Shown here: positions 43,668 to 57,400 of the stretch, one piece after another
How the letters are laid out: each line of letters starts with the position of its first letter
How positions within the stretch are numbered: the first letter of the stretch is position 1
NCBI GenBank assembly: GCA_949751835.1
Contig: CATKHK010000040.1
Coordinates: forward strand, 248,001 to 312,000
Length of the DNA stretch: 64,000 nt
Origin: Blepharisma japonicum
Taxonomy: Eukaryota > Ciliophora > Heterotrichea > Heterotrichida > Blepharismidae
Direction of reading: 5' to 3'
Made by a program: the position numbers and the translations under genes
Notes under the pieces: generated by a model
What the model saw: only the letters and a program-made list of their open reading frames with translations
The model's database searches: none
Told to the model about the DNA's origin: nothing

Positions 43668-44666
43668 ATGATATCAATACCGAATAAAGACTCTCAGCAG
43701 ACTATTTACCTAACCATCCGTTTAATTGAAGCTAAGCTCGAAAATAACGTAGCTCGATTAGGAAAAATGAGCCCTTATGCTGAAATTCGACATGGTGAGC
43801 AGATCTGGAAATCTCAAGCCGCTGCAGGTCAACATCTTTCTCCTCACTGAAATCAATCCTGTACCTTTATTTCAAAAAACTTATTTCCCTTAGAAATCAG
43901 ATTCCTACACAAATCAAGAATCTTTTCTGACGTAGAAATATCAAAAATTACTATAAATGTTGACCAGTCAAGTCGCAGAAAAGGTGCCAGTTGATGAAAT
44001 TTAGAAGACGGTTCTGGAAGGGTTTTATTATGCTTTATATGAGACTCAGCGGAAGAAATACGTAATTTTGGGGTTGATTATAAAAAATTAATCCAGGAGG
44101 TTGAGCTTGAAAAAGAAGAAGTGAAATTTTATAAGAAAAAAACGCAACAAAAGCTATGGAATTTAAAAATTGAGAGCAATTCGTGCAAGAAGCATATAAA
44201 AAAAGCTACAAATACGGAGGAAAGTACCAATTCAGATACAGAAGAATCAAATTTAAAAAGCCCGAGAACCAGTTTAGGGAGAAATTCTGGGAAAATTGAA
44301 AGGATTAGAGAAGAAAGAGAAAAAATAAAAAATGAATATAAAATGATGATGGAAATAAGGAAAAAGGCCATCAGAGAATATGAAGAAATTATGAAAAAGA
44401 AGGCAGTTATGAGAAGGGAAATGGAAAATAAAGGGATGCCAAGAAATAGTTCAGAAGAGAGAATAAGCCAAAAAGATGAAATCCTAAGTAAATATAGTGA
44501 AATAAAGCAAGTAAAAATGACTTTGAAAATGAAAGAAACTATTATAGAAGAGGATACACATACAATTATGAGCATGCTTGAGCAAATCCAAAAAGAGCGT
44601 GAAGAATTAGATTTAAAAAAGAGTATTGCGAATTATGAGAAATTAGAAAAAATTCAAGCCTATTAG
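43668..44666 (+). CDS. C2-domain and coiled-coil protein
   Basis: 332 aa, ATG 43668 to TAG 44664-44666; TGA codons including a pair giving SWWNLEDG are Trp. Residues ~10-110 look like a C2 domain (YLTIRLIEAKLENNVARLG, SPYAEIRHGEQIWKS, LSPHWNQSCTF): the pattern 'xDPYVxV ... NPxWNExF' is recognisable. The Asp residues that usually bind calcium are mostly missing, so membrane or protein binding without calcium is likely. Residues ~135-330 are charged coiled coil (IEREREKIKNEY-like). It is convergent with the first receptor-array gene, 47 bases apart. Confidence 0.82.
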
Positions 44667-44713
44667 TAAGTGTAATATCTGTGATAATTTAAAAGAAAAT
44701 TAATAAAATATTT

Positions 44714-47700
44714 TTATAATTTATTATCTTCAGAGTTAATTTTTTTGTGATCATCCATAGGCAAAAGTGCTGGTAAAATTAATAATTTTGTGAACCGTTT
44801 TCTTTCATTATTTAAGTATGGAAAATAATAAAAGAAAAATAAAAAGCATAAAGCAATTGAATAAGTTACTGTACATATAATAATGTTGTCTAGTTGGCTG
44901 TTTATTAGATCTTTTGAATTTTTGTCTACTAAAAGAAATTCAGATCCTATTTCTGCTTGTATGGCACGAATGTAGTCTACGTATCTAGATATATCTAAAT
45001 AATCCACAGTTTTTTGCTTAGAAATATTATAAGAGTCAAAAATTACAGAGTTTTGAGCTGTTGCAGTCCCATAATGCAAACCAGTAAAATTTGAATCTAA
45101 ACTCTCATAAATCTCCCTCATTAATGTTTTTGACATAATATCCTCATATTTCTGGCTTCTTAATTCTATGCTTTTTTCATTAATTAAAGCAATAGATTGT
45201 TCGAACATCACATTAGAATTAGTAAACTCATATAACTTTGGAAAAGTTTGAGAAAGATAAGGAATCATCATATCTCTCGCAAAAAATCCTACTCGAGTAA
45301 GTAACGCTCTTCTTATATTAAAGTTACTTAACAATTTTGGGCGATTAACCATAGATATTTCACATTCTTGATAATAAAAATATACAACAAGATAATAAGA
45401 TGCAGCTATTGTAAAAAACATCAATAATCTTCATATATATTTTTTATTGATATCTGTCTTTATTTTCGTGTTTTTATGGATATTTCTAGGGTCATTTTCT
45501 ATGTTTTCTGAGCTAAAATCAATTCCATGGCACGCAAAAAGCCTATCAATTGCTTCTCTCTTTAATTTTATTAAAGACACTTGTGAGTTATTCAACATAA
45601 AATTCCAAAAATCATCATAAGATTTACTAGCCATTACTATATACCCAATTATAACAGCTACAAAAAGTGCTAAAATGCATACCCCGCTAATTAATAGCGC
45701 CTCAATATTTGCACCAAATGTATTTACTCTGTCAATTTCACAATCCACCAGCCCTTTCATAGTTAAATTAGAATACTCATAAGAAAAATCTGCACTATTT
45801 ATAATAATAAACTTCACATATTTCGTAAAATCCTCACTTTTATTGACCGCCAAAATTAAATTTTCTCACTAAATTTCAATTACATTGAAAATAAACTTAT
45901 CGACCACATTATAAAGATTTTCTTTAGTTATTTCAGGTGGGGTTTTATCAAAAGACCACATTGGTATCATTGCTTTTCTCACAATTTCTGAGCTAGAACA
46001 ATAATTTCACTGGTCATAATCACTAAATATATAGTTTTGGACACTCATTAAATCATCAGCCATTTCTTGGGCTTCTTCTAAGCGATGCGTTTGCTTATAA
46101 ACTCCGCCTTGTATTTCTCTGTGCAAAGTTCTGGCTAAGTCTGACGAGACACTTAAATCATATAATAATTGGCCTAAATGAGTAAAAATTGATAGAGACG
46201 TTGTATGGGACACATCCGTGATCATATAAGACAAAATTGCAATAACTGTCACAATGACTGATAAAATCTAAATTATTTTTACTGTAAAAAATAGTACATA
46301 TTGCAAGACTCTTATTCTAAGTTTTGAAGATATTATTAACCGTTGGGCATGTCCTATATAAATATTACGTGCTCTGGTTGAAAGTTGGTTAATTTCATTG
46401 ACACTTGTGGCACCTGATTTTTCGTCAAAAGTGTCGAGTTCTCGACTTTCTCCTACAAAATTACTGACTTGGGTCGGTATTTCTGAGTCCTCCTTTAAAG
46501 ACTTGGAAAGCGACGTTATAAATTGATTAACTGTATGGTGCCTAACTCTGGAAGGTTTCCTCAATAATTTTTTCTCAATAATCTGTGATGCCTCTTCAGT
46601 CTCATCAATGATGGTGGAATTTCCATAAAATTCAACCTGGTCAGGGTCCTGGCCGTCTTTTCACCTTTCTATTTCTTTTTCGTCATGAACAATCATAATA
46701 AAATGAAGGGTGAGCGAATTCATATGCTTTATTGTATGGATAATAGCCACTTCTCTGTCTTCAAAAGGGACTAACCATGGCTCAAAAGGTTCCATACGAT
46801 TAAATTCAAGCATTGGGAATAAATCTGATATATATTTATTCCTAACACTTGAGACCTGTGAGTTAACCCATAATGTGAAAAATTCTGAATGGCAATAAAT
46901 TTCTCCTTCTTCAGAAATTAATGCAATTTCTCGGGTTGAAACTTTTTCTTTAAATGATAATAAAAAATAAGCATGATTGTGAAAAGCTGTTAGTTTTATC
47001 AGAATATTACACTCACGAAGATGGCCTTGCATAGTCAAAAGAGGAAGATTTTTATGATAAGGAATATCAATACTGTGGCAATTCAAAAAATAATTTTTTA
47101 AATATTCTTCGTGCATTATATTGTATGGAGGAATAATAAAATTATTAAAAGAAGTGCCAAATGTGTCGGTTACTGAAGTTTTCAAAATTTGGGCAGCTTT
47201 TTCATTTAGATATACAATTGCCCCGAGAGAGGCATTTGATGCCGAAATTAGGATTGTTGCGATATCTTTTCCGTATCTTTCAAGCTTTTTGTCTTCTGAG
47301 TGAAGGTTATATAAATTAATACCATGCTTTTTTCTATTAATAATTAAAGCTTCTTCGTGGTTTCTTAGAATATTGTCTAAAAAACTCCCATATAGTTCAA
47401 AAGCTTCAATATTTTTATATTTTTCAACTATACTTTTATATTCTTTTTTGATTTCAGTAATATAATCATAGCTTTGATGAGCCAAGTGCAAAAGTTTTGG
47501 AAGCTTTGGTGTTCTTGAAGAGAATTCAGCTCTTAATTCTACCAAAATGCAGCAAAGCTCTTCATCTTTTGTTTTTACTTTACTAAGTTCAGTTAAATAT
47601 TCCAAATAATTCGTATCAGGAAAATTTTGGCATTTTTTCTCAATTAATCAATTAAATAATCTCCATTCTTGGGCATCTCCTTCAAAAGAAGAAGGAATTT

Positions 47701-48967
47701 CCCCTATTTTCGCTAATTTTACTCTTGCCAATCTTTCATCTTTAATAATAGACAAACAAAAATTAAATTCCCAAATCACAAATAATTTTGATTTTCCAAA
47801 CTGTTTTCCTTTAGAAAATTTTGCAAATAAGTCAAGGACATAATTTGTGTCTTGGAGGTTTTTGTCAACTAATAAATGACGGAATTTTTTTTCAAAATCA
47901 AATTGGTTTCTTATATCATCGCTTCTTTTATGAAGGGTCCTGTATAAATGGAGGACATATTTTACGACAAAAGCTAGTATCAAAGGTTGAAAAAAAATAT
48001 TCATTCATAAAATAATTAGCGAGTTATCCAGAAGTTCACCAAATAGAAAAATTAATAAAATTCCAGAAATTGCTGATAGTTTTATAGCTTGAATTGAATT
48101 TTCGATAAAATTATAATAAGGCAAAAATTTGAGTGTCATTATCAAAATATAAAATGAAATTATAAACGAAATAATTTGATATTCAGTTTGATAATCACCT
48201 AGTGATACATATAAAAAACAGTTTAAAACGTAAAACCCAAATCTAATCAAATCAATTTCAGCGCAGCATCTTGCTTTGAGGTTTTCCTTAGATCTTGAAT
48301 GCCTTACATCACATGAAAAAATTTCTGAAAAAAATTTAATTAATAGCAGAAAAATAAGTAAAATAATTGATATAATTCCGCCAAAAACTCCATAATCAAG
48401 CGAATCTCGTGTGGAATTATCATACTCGATTACTTCTCTTCTTGTTAAAACAGAATATTTAAAAACCATAATCATTATCATTAAGCTTGGAATAAAGCAG
48501 ACTGTTGTAAGCGGCATACTAATTTTTCTTGGTAAATTTGTGACAATGTTAGGCGGTTCTTTTTCAATATATATAAAAACTCCAAATACTATGAAGCAAA
48601 CAATACAAGTTCCAATAAGACCTATTGTACCATAAAAACAAATATCTTGTGCTCCATACTCAAAACAAAGCTCATCATAGCTAGCCAGTCCAATCATTCT
48701 CCAATATAAAGAATATGATTCTCATTCAGAAACATCAAAATTAGGGTATCAAGTCAATGATATAAGCTGCAGCATCAAAATTAAGTTTGTTATGATTTCG
48801 ACAAAAAGCTGATGATTTAGCTTAATTTTGTGACTATATTTAAGCTTAAAAAGTTTCGAAAAAAACCCAAAAGTATAACATTTTAATCGGCTTTCAAATA
48901 TTGGCTTAGTTAAGAATCCTTGGATTTCAGAGGTTTCATTGATTTCTAATAGCTGGTCTTCAAACAT
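44714..48967 (-). CDS. TmcB-like multi-span PAS receptor, array copy A
   Basis: 1,407 aa in three exons (48967-46283, 46267-45884, 45868-44714), with many TGA read as Trp. Residues ~55-340 hold about eight membrane spans; ~345-560 is a cytosolic helical region like the TPR-type repeats of Dictyostelium TmcB/TmcC proteins (LARVKLAKIGEIPSSFEGDA, EWRLFNWLI); ~572-680 is PAS-like (GAIVYLNEKAAQILK, HAYFLLSFKEK); spans near 890-912 and 1080 bracket an extracellular segment; a cytosolic segment, another span (~1171), a second extracellular segment and a last span (~1352) follow. No kinase, cyclase or phosphatase domain is seen. Such proteins are common in ciliates and lack a defined ligand. Function as a sensor or channel is inference. 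Confidence 0.9.
45869..45883 (-). other. 15-nt intron 2 of receptor copy A
   Basis: Minus strand GTAATTGAAATTTAG, A at position 10. Lies between KFIFN and WENLILAV. Also present in copies B and C, absent in D. Confidence 0.88.
46268..46282 (-). other. 15-nt intron 1 of receptor copy A
   Basis: Minus strand GTAAAAATAATTTAG, A at position 10. Removes an in-frame TAG within the membrane span VLFFT|ILSVIVTV. Same position in copies B, C and D. Confidence 0.9.
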
Positions 48968-49755
48968 AATTTTTATTGAAAAATAATGATGAAGCTAATG
49001 ATTTTGTGGAGAAATATTAGATTTTGAATAAATATTTTAAAAATGATTTGGTTGAATAGGCCATCCAGCTATTAAGGGATATTTTTATGGGTAAATTTAG
49101 ATACAAAAAAGGATCAGTGAAATAGTCATGATGGTTTTAAGATTAGAGTTTAAGAAAATTCCTGGATATAGAGACTAAAATCTTTAAGACTATACATTAA
49201 AATTTTCTTAAAAATGTGATAAATCATTTATTTTATCTTATTCAACTCTGAAGAAGACATTATTTTTAGAATTAAAAAATAAGGTGAAAAACTTAAATGT
49301 AAAACAAAAATTTACAAATAATAAGAATTATGCACTTTATAAGGTACTTATTAATAACTCTATATGCAATAGCATATATATATTATATATTTTGCTTAGA
49401 GATATTCAGATTCCATTTTCTTCACAAAAAGTTATTTTCTAATCAATAATACTGGGTTTTATGCATGCAAGAAGTTCCTAGATTTTAAATAAAACTTTAA
49501 TTTATATATTATTATTCACAATTATTTTTGATTAAATAAATATTTAAGAATTTTTTTAAAGTGAAGAAAGTATAAATTTTTATAATAACAAAAATTAGAA
49601 ATAATCATAATTATCTGCACTCATTGAATTTTTAATTAGCTTTAACCAGAGAAATATTTGATAAATATATTAAAATATCAAAAAAAGTATAAAAAATTAT
49701 ATCACTATACTATTAAATAGTTTATAAACAATTGATAACTAATAATAAAAAAGTA
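48968..49755. other. Spacer between receptor copies A and B
   Basis: 788 bases, very AT-rich. It must include the start region of copy A and the 3' end of copy B. No gene, repeat or RNA seen. Confidence 0.6.
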
Positions 49756-52700
49756 CTATTTAATCTCTCCAGCTTGTATCATTTTATTCTCTTCCATCGG
49801 CAAAAGAAGCGGTAATACTAATAATCTTGAGAATTGCCTGATTTCATTATTTAAGTATGGGAAATAATAAAAGAAAAATAAAAAGCATAAAGCTATTGAG
49901 TAGAAAACGGTGCATATAATGATATATGTAAGCTGTGCATTTATTAAATCCTTTGAATTCTCATCAAGAAGTATAAATTGTGATCCGATTTCATTTTCAA
50001 TCTTATTTATAAAATTGATATATATGATCATAAAAGTATTATTAGGAGGAAACATTTTGGTTATATACCGAGAATCGAATAGAGCTGCATGATTAGCAGC
50101 TGCTGATCCATAATGCAAGCCTGCTACACTGGAATCTATTTTTTCATATATTCTGTCTAATAATTTCCTCGACATTAATTTTTTATATTTTTGCTGCTGC
50201 ATCTCATCCATTTTGTCATCAAGCAAGGCAATATTAGCTGAAAGCATTGTATAAGAATTAGAAAATCCATACAAATCCTTGAAATTTTGGTATAAATAAG
50301 GCGTGTATATATCTTTTGCAAAAAAACTTATCCGAGTTAATAAAGCTCTTCGTAGGTTAAAATTGCTTAATAATTTTGGTCTATTTATCATTGAATTTTC
50401 ACACTCCAAATATAAGTAGAAGTACATTAAAAGATAATAAGATGCAGAAATTATAATAAAAATCATGACTTTTCATATATATTTATTATTGAGGTCAGTT
50501 TTTATTTTTGAGTGTTTATGGATATTCCTTTGGTCATTTTCTACAATTTCTGATTTATAATCAATCCCATGATAAGAAAACAGCCTATCAATTGCTTCTC
50601 TTTTCAATTCTATTAAAGATACTTGTGAGTTATTCAGCATAAAATTCCAAAAAGCATTATATGACTTGTCAGCCATTATTACAAACCCAATTATAATTGC
50701 AAAAAATGCCACAAGAATTCATATTCCGCATATTAAAAGTACCCTTATATTTGTTCCAAAAGAATTTACCCTCTCAATTTCACAGTCCACTAGCCCTTTC
50801 ATTGTTAAATTGGAATATTCATAAGAAAAATCAATACTGTTTATGATGATATATTTTAAGAATTTTATATAGGTCTGATTTCTATTGACTGCTAAAATTA
50901 AATTTTCTCACTAAATTTTGGTTACATTTAAAATAAATTTGTCGACGATATTATAAAGATTTTCTTTTATAAGCTCAGGCTGATTTTTATCTAAATTCCA
51001 TTCTGGTATGATAGGATTCATAACGACATCTGAGCTGGAGCAGTAACTTCATTGGTCATAGTCAGAAAAAATAAATTCTTGGACATTACGCAAATCAGTA
51101 ATTAAAGTTTGGACATCAGCTAAGCGGTTTGTTTGCTTATGTAGTCCAAGGATTATTTCTTTGTGTAATACTCTTGCTAAATCAGAAGAAACGCTTAAAT
51201 CATATAATAATTGTCCGAGATGGGTAAAAATTGTTAATGAGGTTGCATGGCTGACGTCAGCTATTATATATGATAAAATTGCTATGACTCCAATAATTAC
51301 TGATAAAATCTAATTTATTTTTACAGTAAAAAATAATACAAGTTGGAGAACTCTTATTTTCGTTTTTGAAGAAAGTATAAGCTTCTGAGCATGCCCTATA
51401 TAAGAATTACTCGCTCTAGATGACAGCTTGTGGGAGTCATTGTTACTTGTAGCCGCTGATTTTTCGTCAAAAGTTTCTAATTCTCGGCCTTCCGCAGCCA
51501 AAATAGTCAATTGTGTTGGGATTTCTGTTTCCTCTTTAATAGTAGATTTAGAAATTGAAGTTATATACTGATTAACAGTATGGAGTCTGACTTTTGAAGC
51601 TTGCCTTATTAATCTTTTTTCAATAATTTGTGAGGGCTCATCATAGTCTTCAATTATTACAGAATTTCCAAAAAATTCGATTTGGTCAAAATCGTGTCCT
51701 TCTTTCCATCTTTTTACTTCTTTTTCGTCATGGACTAATAAAAGAAAGTGCAGGGTAGTTGAATTCATATTTCTAATTGTGTGAATCACTGCTAACTCTT
51801 TGCCTTCAAAAGGTAGCAATCATGGCTCAAAAGGCTCCATATTATAAAAATCAAGCATTGGCAATAGTTCAGAAATGTATTTATTTCTTACATCTCGAGC
51901 CTCTCTTCCAATCAAAAATGTAAAAAATTCGGAATGGCAGTAAATCTGCCCATCTTCTGAAATTAATGCAACCTCTCTGCTTGAGTATTTTTCTTTAAAT
52001 GACAATAAAAAATAAGCATGATTGTGAAAAGCTGTCAATTTAACTAAAATATTGCATTCTTTTATATAGCCATTTCGATTAAGGAGAGGAAGACTTTTAT
52101 GAAAAGGAATATCAATATTATGACAATTAAAATAATATTTTTTCATTGATTTTTCATGAGTAGTATTGTATGGCGGAGGGATAAAATTAGTAAAATTTAA
52201 TCCACAAGTATCATTTATTGATGTTTTTAAAATTTGAGCAGCTTTTTCATTTAAAAATATGATATTACCAAATGTAGTATGTGAAGCTGAAATTAAAAGA
52301 GTTGCATTTTCTTTGCCGTATTTTTCTAATTTTTTATCCTCTCCTCTCATATTAAATAAGTTAATCCCATGCTTTCTTCTATTTACCATTAAAGCTTCTT
52401 CATGCTCTTTTAAAATATTTTCTAAAAAACTTCCATAAAGCTCAAAAGCATCAATATTTTTGTATTTTTCTACAATAGTTTTATATTCTTTTTTAATTTC
52501 TTCAATATGGCAATAAATTTGATTTGCTAAATTAAGTAATTTAGGGAGCCTTGGGACTTTTGAAGAAAACTCAGCTCTTAATTCGACTAAAATACAGCAA
52601 AGCTCTTCATCCTTGGTTTTAACTCTATTGAGCTCAGTTAAATATTCCAAATAATTTGTATCAGGAAAATTTGAGCACTTTTTGTCAATCAGCCAATTAA

Positions 52701-54012
52701 AAAGTCTCCATTCTTGTGCGTCTCCTTCAAAAGTAGAAGCAATTTCTCCTATTTTTGCCAATTTTACTCTCGCCAGTCTTTCATCTTTAATAATATATAA
52801 GCAAAAATTAAATTCCCAAATGACAAATAATTTTGACCTATAAAATTTTTTTCCTTTTGAAAATTTTGCAAATAAATCTAAGACATGGCTTTTGTCAATA
52901 AGCTCTTTGTCGACCAATAAATGTCTAAATTTTCTTTCAAATTCGTATTGATTTTTTATTTCAGAAGCTTTTTTATTTAGATTTTCATATAAATGTTTGA
53001 CTATTTTTATAACAAAGTAAAATACCAAAGGCTGTATAAAAATATTCATCCATAAAATTATAAGAGAATTATCCAAAAGTTCTCCAAATAAAAATATTAA
53101 TAAAAATCCTGAAATTGCTGATAATTTGACTGCCTGAATAGAATTTTCAAGAAAATTGTAGTAAGGTAAATATTTCAGGGTCTGGAAAAAGACATATGTT
53201 GAAATAGAAAATGTCATTATTTGGTACTCAATTTGATAATCTCCTAGGGATATATATAATAAGCAATTTAAAACGTAAAAAGCAAATCTATTCAAATCAG
53301 CATCTGAGCAGCATCTTGCTTTTATATTTTCTTTAGATCAAGAATGCCTAACATCACATGAAAATATTTCAGAAAAAAACTTAATTAATAGTAGAAAAAT
53401 ACACAAAATAATCGATATCATTCCACCAGGAGCACCATAGTCAAGCTGGCTTCTTTTTGAGTTTTCATATTCAATGACTTCTCTTTTTGTTATAAGTGAA
53501 TATTTAAAAACCATAAGCATTATCATAAAGCTAGGAATAAAACAAATTGTGGTTAGTGCCATAGTAATTTTTCTTGGTAAAGCTGTTATGATGCCAGGTG
53601 GCTCTTTTTGGATATATATAAAAACTCCAAAAACCACAAAGCAAATTATGCAAGTACCAATAAGCCCTATTGTGCCATAAAAACAAATATCTTGGGCACC
53701 ATACTCAAAGCAGAGCTCATCATAACTTACAATCCCAATGATTTTTCAAAATAATGAATAAGATTCTCATCCAGAAATTTTATAATTCGGGTATCAAGTC
53801 AACGATATCAGCTGGAGCATCAAAATTAAATTTATTGATGCTTCCAATGTAAATTGGTGCCTTGGCTTTATTTTGCGACTATATTTAAGTTTAAAAAGTT
53901 TCCCCAAAAAACCAAATGTATAACGTTTAAGCTTGCTTTCAAATAGAGGTTTTGTTAGAAAGCCTTGGATCCCAGAGTTTTCATGGAATTGTAATAATTG
54001 TTCTTCAAACAT
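49756..54012 (-). CDS. TmcB-like multi-span PAS receptor, array copy B
   Basis: 1,408 aa in three exons (54012-51325, 51309-50926, 50910-49756), ATG 54012 to TAG at 49756-49758. Same architecture as copy A and alignable throughout: N-terminus MFEEQLLQFHENS, PAS-like GNIIFLNEKAAQILKTS, conserved SREVALISEDGQIYCHSEFF, DRLFSYHGIDY, and the C-terminal YSIALCFLFFFYYFPYLNNE. Two 15-nt introns sit at the same places as in copy A. Divergence is greatest in the extracellular segments and in the short Ser/Thr-rich linker (SKSTIKEETEIPTQL), as expected if the copies sense different cues. All four array genes are on the same strand, so the array arose by tandem duplication. Confidence 0.9.
50911..50925 (-). 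other. 15-nt intron 2 of receptor copy B
   Basis: Minus strand GTAACCAAAATTTAG, A at position 10; aligned with intron 2 of copies A and C. Confidence 0.88.
51310..51324 (-). other. 15-nt intron 1 of receptor copy B
   Basis: Minus strand GTAAAAATAAATTAG, A at position 10; aligned with intron 1 of A, C and D. Confidence 0.9.
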
Positions 54013-54488
54013 TAATTTATGGATGAATAAATAATTATTTTTTTTGATAAATGATATATAGATATTTTCAGATTGGATAATGAAAAATAGCTGATGCGCA
54101 TCATTATGACTGTTATGCTAGATATTTATTGAATGAATTAATGGGTTCATAAAATTATTAAAATTATTGATAAAATTAAATATCGAGATTAGTTTGTTTA
54201 GTTTATTATTACTTATTTAAAATCATTTAGTATGAGTTAATAAAATGTAAATAAGACAAGAAAATAATAGAATTTTGGGCAAATTCCACAAAATTTTATT
54301 AAAAATGACATTTTTAGCTAAAATATTTGATAACTCTAAAGTCTCTTATTAAAGTAATCCTTCGGATAAAAATTTTAATGTAAAAATATTTTATAAAAAT
54401 TTGGATCAGCTTTATTGCTTAAGCTTACTATTAGTAGATAATCTAGTATTATTAAAATAATTTTATTATTATTTTCATTTTAAAAATT
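54013..54488. other. Spacer between receptor copies B and C
   Basis: 476 bases, very AT-rich; no gene or repeat recognised. Contains the promoter side of copy B. Confidence 0.6.
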
Positions 54489-57400
54489 TTAGCTAGCAGG
54501 TTTCATTCTTTTATCTTCTTCCATCGGCAAAAGTGTTGGCAAAATCAATAATTTCGTAAATTGCTTACTTTCATTATTCAAATATGGCAAATAATAACAG
54601 AAAAATAAAATACACAGAGCTATTGAATAGCTAACTGTACACAAAACAATATCATTAAGCTGACTATTTATAACATCTTTTGAGTTTTTGTCTAATTCCA
54701 AAAACTGAGACCCAATTTCACTTTGAACTTCCCGAGTAAGGTTTATAAACGATGGCATATAAGATGCATCAAAAGATTTTTGCGAGGAAATAAAATAAGC
54801 TTCAAAAATAGTAATATCTGTGCCTGCTCTAGCTCCATAATGCAGCTTAGGAGTAAACGAATCTGAAGTTTCGTAAATCTGTTTCAATAATCCTCTTGAC
54901 ATTAATTTTTTATATTTTTTGTCCCTAAATTCTTTGTCTTTTTCATTATATAAAGCTACACTTTTTTCAAAGATTATTCGAGATGAAGAATATTCATAAA
55001 GTTTTGGGAAAATTCGAATAAGATAAGGGGAATAAGTATCTCTTGCAAAAAATCCAATCCTTGAAAGCAGCGCCCTTTTTAAATTAATATTACTCAATAA
55101 TTTCGGTCTGTTTATCATCGACGTTTCACACTCTGCATATAAATAAAAGTAAGTCAATAAATAATAAGAAGCTGCAATTACGAAAAATATCATTAACCTT
55201 CATATATATTTTTTATTTATATCTGTTTTTATTTTTGATTGTTTATGAGCTCTTTGGTCGTTTTCAATGTTTTCTGAATGATAATCAATGCCATGAAATG
55301 CAAAAAGTCTATCAATTGCTTCTCTTTTTAGCTGGATTAAAGACACTTGCGAGTTATTGAACATAAAATTCCAGAAATTATCATATGATTTGCTAGCCAT
55401 TACAATATATCCGATTATTATTGATACAAAAAGCGCTAAAAGGAGAAGTCCAGCTATAAGCAGGATTTTGATATTTGTCCCAAATGAATTTACTCTTTCT
55501 ACTTCACAATCTACAAGACCTGTCATAGCAATATTGGAATATTCATAAGAGAAATCAGCGCTATTTATATCAATAAATCTTTCGTATTTTATAAAACTCT
55601 CGTTTTTATTGACTGCAGAAATTAAGTTTTCTCACTAAATGGCAGTTACGTTAAGGATGAATTTGTCAACGACATCATAAATATTGGATTTTGTAGTATA
55701 TGGCGTGTCTTTGTCAAAATTCCATATAGGAATGATGTCTTTTCTTACCACTTCTGAATCTGAGCAATAATTTCATTGGTCATATTCTGTAAAAATATAG
55801 TCTTGGACATTTCGTAAATCAGTAACTAGGTCTCTTACATTATCTAAGCGTTTAGTTTGAAGGTAAGTTCCTAATTCAATTTCTCTATGTAAAGTTCTTG
55901 CTAAATCATTAGAAACGCTTAAGTCATATAATAACTCACCTAAGTGTGTAAAAATGGTTAAAGACGTCGTTCTATTGACATCAATGATCATATAAGATAA
56001 AATTGCTATCACTGTCGCAATGACGGTTAAAATCTACTTTGCGTTTACTGTAAAAAACAGCACCAATTGAAGAATCTTTAACCTTCTTTTTGAAGCAACT
56101 ATTAGCCTTTGTGCATACTCTACATAAAAATTACTTGCTTTTGAAGAAGACTGGCTGCTTTCATTGCAGCTCGTTGCCCCTGATTTATCGTCAAACGTTT
56201 CTAGATCTCTGCTTTCAGCTGCAAAATTGCTAATTTGTGTAGGAATTTCTGAGATTTCTTTTTCAAAAGATTTCGTAATAGATGTCATATATTGATTAAT
56301 GGTATGAAGCCTCACTTTTGAAGCTTTTCTTTCTAATTTTTTTTCAAAAACAATTTGTGAAGGCTCATCATTTTCATCAATAATTGTGGAATTCCCGTAA
56401 TATTCAATCTGGTCAGGGTCTTGGCCATCTTTTCATTTTTCTATTTCTTTTTCATCATGCACTAATATAATAAAATGCAGAGTATATGTACTCATTTGTT
56501 TTATTGTGTGGATAACAGCTATTTGCTTATTTTCAAAAGAAATTATCCAAGGCTCGAAAGGCTCCATGCTATAAAAATCGAGCATTGGGAAAAGTTCTGA
56601 TATGTGTTTACCTCTTACATTTGGGTTTGCCATGCTCATACAGATAGTGAAAAATTCAGAATGGCAATGGATATGTCCGTCTGCTGAAATTACTGCTATT
56701 TCTCGACTGGAGTTTTTTTCCCTAAATGATACCAAAAAATATGCATGACTATGAAAAGCAGTCAATTTTATCAGAATGTTGCATTCGCGAAGATAGCCAT
56801 GCTGAGTCATAAGAGGAAGACTTTTATGATAAGGAATATCAATGCCATGACAATGTAAAACTAATCTTTTCATGCAGGTATCGTGAAGAATATTATAAGG
56901 GGGAGCAATAAAATTATTAAAAGGCATCCCACAGGTATCTGTAGCAGGAGTTTTTAAGATCTGGGCAGCTTTTTCATTTATATAGACAATAGATCCGAAT
57001 GATACATTTGAAGCTGAAATTAAAACAATCGCGTTTTCTCTGCCATATCTTTCTAATTTTTTATTCTCACTATGCATATTATACAGATTTATTCCATGCT
57101 TTTTTCTGTTTACTATTAAAGCTTCCTCATGACTTCTCATAATATTTTCTAAAAAACTCCCATAAAGCTCAAAAGCTTCGACATTTTTGTATTTTTCAAT
57201 TATACTTTTGTACTCTTTTTTCATATTATCTACATTGTCATGTATTCTGTTAGCCAAATTTATAAGTTTAGGGAGTCTTGGGGTTCTAGAAGAAAGCTCT
57301 GATCTTAATTCGACCAAAATTAAACAAAGCTCTTCATCTTTGGTTTTTACCTTGTTAAGCTCAGTTAAATATTCCAAATAGTTTGTATCAGGAAATATTT